Part shown: one piece after another, positions 60,196 through 61,738 of the stretch | How the letters are laid out: each line of letters starts with the position of its first letter | Numbering within the stretch: position 1 is the first letter of the stretch | Source: HyVt-105 sp049975425 | GTDB lineage: Bacteria; Bacteroidota; Bacteroidia; Bacteroidales; VadinHA17 | Length of the DNA stretch: 61,738 bases | Assembly (NCBI GenBank): GCA_049975425.1 | Contig: JBNGDI010000019.1 | Location: 1-61,738, forward strand | Direction of reading: 5' to 3' | The notes under the pieces: model-generated | Told to the model about the DNA's origin: nothing | Database searches by the model: none | The model's input: only the letters and a program-made list of their open reading frames with translations | Made by a program: the position numbers and the translations under genes

Positions 60196-61683
60196 TTATT
60201 CCCTTGTACCTGTGATAAAATCATTGATACGTTCCGCCGCCAGTCTGGAACTGATGACCGCCATAGGCAGACCTGCTCCGGGAATGGTTGAAGCTCCTAC
60301 ATAAAAGGTGTTTTTGAATTTTTCATCGTAATTTTTTGGGCGAAAAGCTCCTATTTGCCCCATGGTGTGCGATAACCCCAGTCCTGACCCCAGATACAGG
60401 TTAAACCCTCTTTCCCAATCTTCGGGAGTGTATTCCATCAGTAAAACAATATTTTCCGAAATATCCTCATGAATCCTTTCCGAAAAATCATCCAGAATAC
60501 TCCGGATGATTTCCTGCTTATCAGACCAGTCCGGTTTATATTTCAAATTCGGTACAGGGCAGACAAAAAACAAAGCTTCATTTCCTTCCGGGGCACAATC
60601 GGGATTATGTTTTGAAAGAATATTGACATAATAATAGGGTTTTTCCAGTGTGCCCGGGTTCTTCATTACGTCTTGCGCATATTCTTCGTAATTATTTCCA
60701 AGAAAATAATTATGATGTTCCAAATGGGGTAGCTTTTTGTTGATCCCCAGATAAAAAGTTAAATAGCCCATAGTCCAGCTCATTTTATTTAATCTTTGGG
60801 AAGAGAATTTTCTCCGCTTGAACACACTTCCCCTGAAAAATGCTGCATCGGCATTGATCACGAAAAGATCCGACTTCCAGGCCTTACCCTGTTGGTCGGT
60901 TAATGAGATCAGCTGGTCTTTGTGGCTCTGGTAACCCACAATTTCCGTTTCGTAATGAAACGACACATCAAATTTTGATAATGCTTCAGTCAGACTGGTG
61001 ACAATGGTGTACATTCCCCCTTTTACATTGTAATACCCGGTGTGGGAAAACTCAATATGCGACAGCAAAGTGTATACCGCATTGGTATCAAAAGGAGTCC
61101 TGCCCAGAAAGAAGGCAATTAACGATACGATCTGCCTGGCTTCTTTCGAATCAAAATAGGTGTTTACCTGTTTCCAGAAGCTTTTGAATAACACCGGAAG
61201 GTGTTTTGGGTTTACCTGCATTAAGGCTTTAAAATATGCGGGAATACTGTTGAAATTTTGTTTTATCACAATATCCACCGTGTCGTTATACAGCTGTTCG
61301 CATTTTTTTAAATAGGCCGTGAACTTTTCTTTAAAATTTGACTCAATTCCTTCAAACTGCCCGCTCAGTTTATCGATATCTTTATACAGATAAAATTTCC
61401 TGTCACTTCCCCTGAAGTGCACGGTGTACAGCGGGTCGAGCTCAACAAACTCAAAAGGCATTTTTATGCCGCAATCATTCACAAGTTCTTCAAATTCATA
61501 GGGCATACTGAAAAAGCTTGGACCAATATCAAACGTAAAGCCATTTTTCTTCAGCTGATTTAACCTCCCGCCCGGCTGCCTGTTTTTCTCAACAAATGTC
61601 ACCCGGCACCCCAGGGAGGCCAGTCGTAAACCGGTTGATAGTCCGCCTAATCCGGTTCCAACAATTAATACGTGTTTATTCAT
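60196..61683 (-). CDS. Phytoene desaturase family FAD oxidoreductase (CrtI-like)
   Basis: A 495-residue FAD-dependent carotenoid desaturase-type protein. The N-terminal dinucleotide-binding motif is IVGTGLGGLSTGLRLASLG (about 6-24), followed by FVEKNRQPGGRLN and GFTFDIGPSFFSMPYEF. The C-terminal FAD contact is YVGASTIPGAGLPMAVISSRLAAERI in two parts. It would desaturate phytoene, or in Bacteroidota possibly a related flexirubin/carotenoid precursor. The 55 bases upstream to the window edge show no complete gene; crtB, which often neighbours crtI, may lie just outside. Confidence 0.9.
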   Translation of the reverse strand: MNKHVLIVGTGLGGLSTGLRLASLGCRVTFVEKNRQPGGRLNQLKKNGFTFDIGPSFFSMPYEFEELVNDCGIKMPFEFVELDPLYTVHFRGSDRKFYLYKDIDKLSGQFEGIESNFKEKFTAYLKKCEQLYNDTVDIVIKQNFNSIPAYFKALMQVNPKHLPVLFKSFWKQVNTYFDSKEARQIVSLIAFFLGRTPFDTNAVYTLLSHIEFSHTGYYNVKGGMYTIVTSLTEALSKFDVSFHYETEIVGYQSHKDQLISLTDQQGKAWKSDLFVINADAAFFRGSVFKRRKFSSQRLNKMSWTMGYLTFYLGINKKLPHLEHHNYFLGNNYEEYAQDVMKNPGTLEKPYYYVNILSKHNPDCAPEGNEALFFVCPVPNLKYKPDWSDKQEIIRSILDDFSERIHEDISENIVLLMEYTPEDWERGFNLYLGSGLGLSHTMGQIGAFRPKNYDEKFKNTFYVGASTIPGAGLPMAVISSRLAAERINDFITGTRE

Positions 61684-61738
61684 GGTTTATTATCTTAAAC
61701 AATGGTTAAAACCCTGCAATTTATTGCAGGTACTTTAG

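Overview
The window looks like chromosome of a member of the phylum Bacteroidota (Bacteroidetes), probably Bacteroidales or a neighbouring order. The reasons are: several promoter boxes fit the Bacteroidota consensus TAnnTTTG; there are two TonB-dependent receptors with carboxypeptidase-like N-terminal domains; the his operon has the order G-D-C-B-H-A-F-IE with bifunctional HisB and HisIE; and there are families typical of the phylum (DUF4301, DUF4468, IorAB, EFR1 ferrodoxin, DPS-like ferritin). I see no phage, transposase, CRISPR array, tRNA or rRNA. Most genes are intact and closely packed.

Layout. 0-7.2 kb: MgtE magnesium transporter (minus strand) behind a striking leader region, a membrane protein, a sialate O-acetylesterase, and an EFR1 ferrodoxin / flavin reductase / rsgA group. 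7.5-14.7 kb: a complete histidine operon with promoter, a His5 leader peptide and an attenuator hairpin. 14.9-19.8 kb: a beta-helix lipoprotein and a TonB-dependent receptor, then an unknown conserved protein. 19.9-26.5 kb: hydrolases, a cpYpsA-like protein, a DPS-like ferritin, a radical SAM/SPASM protein, a DUF4168 gene broken by one stop codon, an SDR and a small lipoprotein. 26.8-31.3 kb: sugar permease plus ROK kinase, a DUF4468 protein and an FtsX-type permease. 31.4-40.8 kb: ornithine aminotransferase, nitroreductase, a second TonB receptor, YjbQ, and an iorA-iorB-DUF4301 operon. 40.9-46.7 kb: two near-duplicate PhoB-like regulators on either side of a PiT phosphate transporter, a stand-alone receiver and a Crp/Fnr regulator. 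46.7-54.0 kb: a large BNR-repeat secreted protein, gamma-glutamyltransferase, an M48 lipoprotein and an unknown anchored protein. 54.1-59.9 kb: a tightly coupled operon of Hpt, receiver, YaiO-type outer-membrane barrel, SPOR/TM/HEAT protein, processive GT2 synthase and omega-amidase, which I read as a phosphorelay-linked exopolysaccharide export system. 60.2-61.7 kb: a CrtI-like phytoene desaturase.

Three observations stand out. (1) Upstream of mgtE lies a 16-codon ORF beginning M-D-D-D-P-Y-P, the acidic/proline composition associated with magnesium-sensitive ribosome destabilisation. Its stop codon lies in a segment that competes with the mgtE Shine-Dalgarno for the same complementary strand; the geometry matches a magnesium-sensing translational switch. 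(2) The his operon has a classical leader-peptide attenuator. (3) An 8-bp palindrome, CTACGTAG, occurs in two exact 12-bp-period tandem arrays and one solitary copy. All three share a 13-mer and have the same orientation relative to the 3' end of the neighbouring gene. The sugar-synthase operon at 54-60 kb is the best candidate for a little-described multi-gene system.
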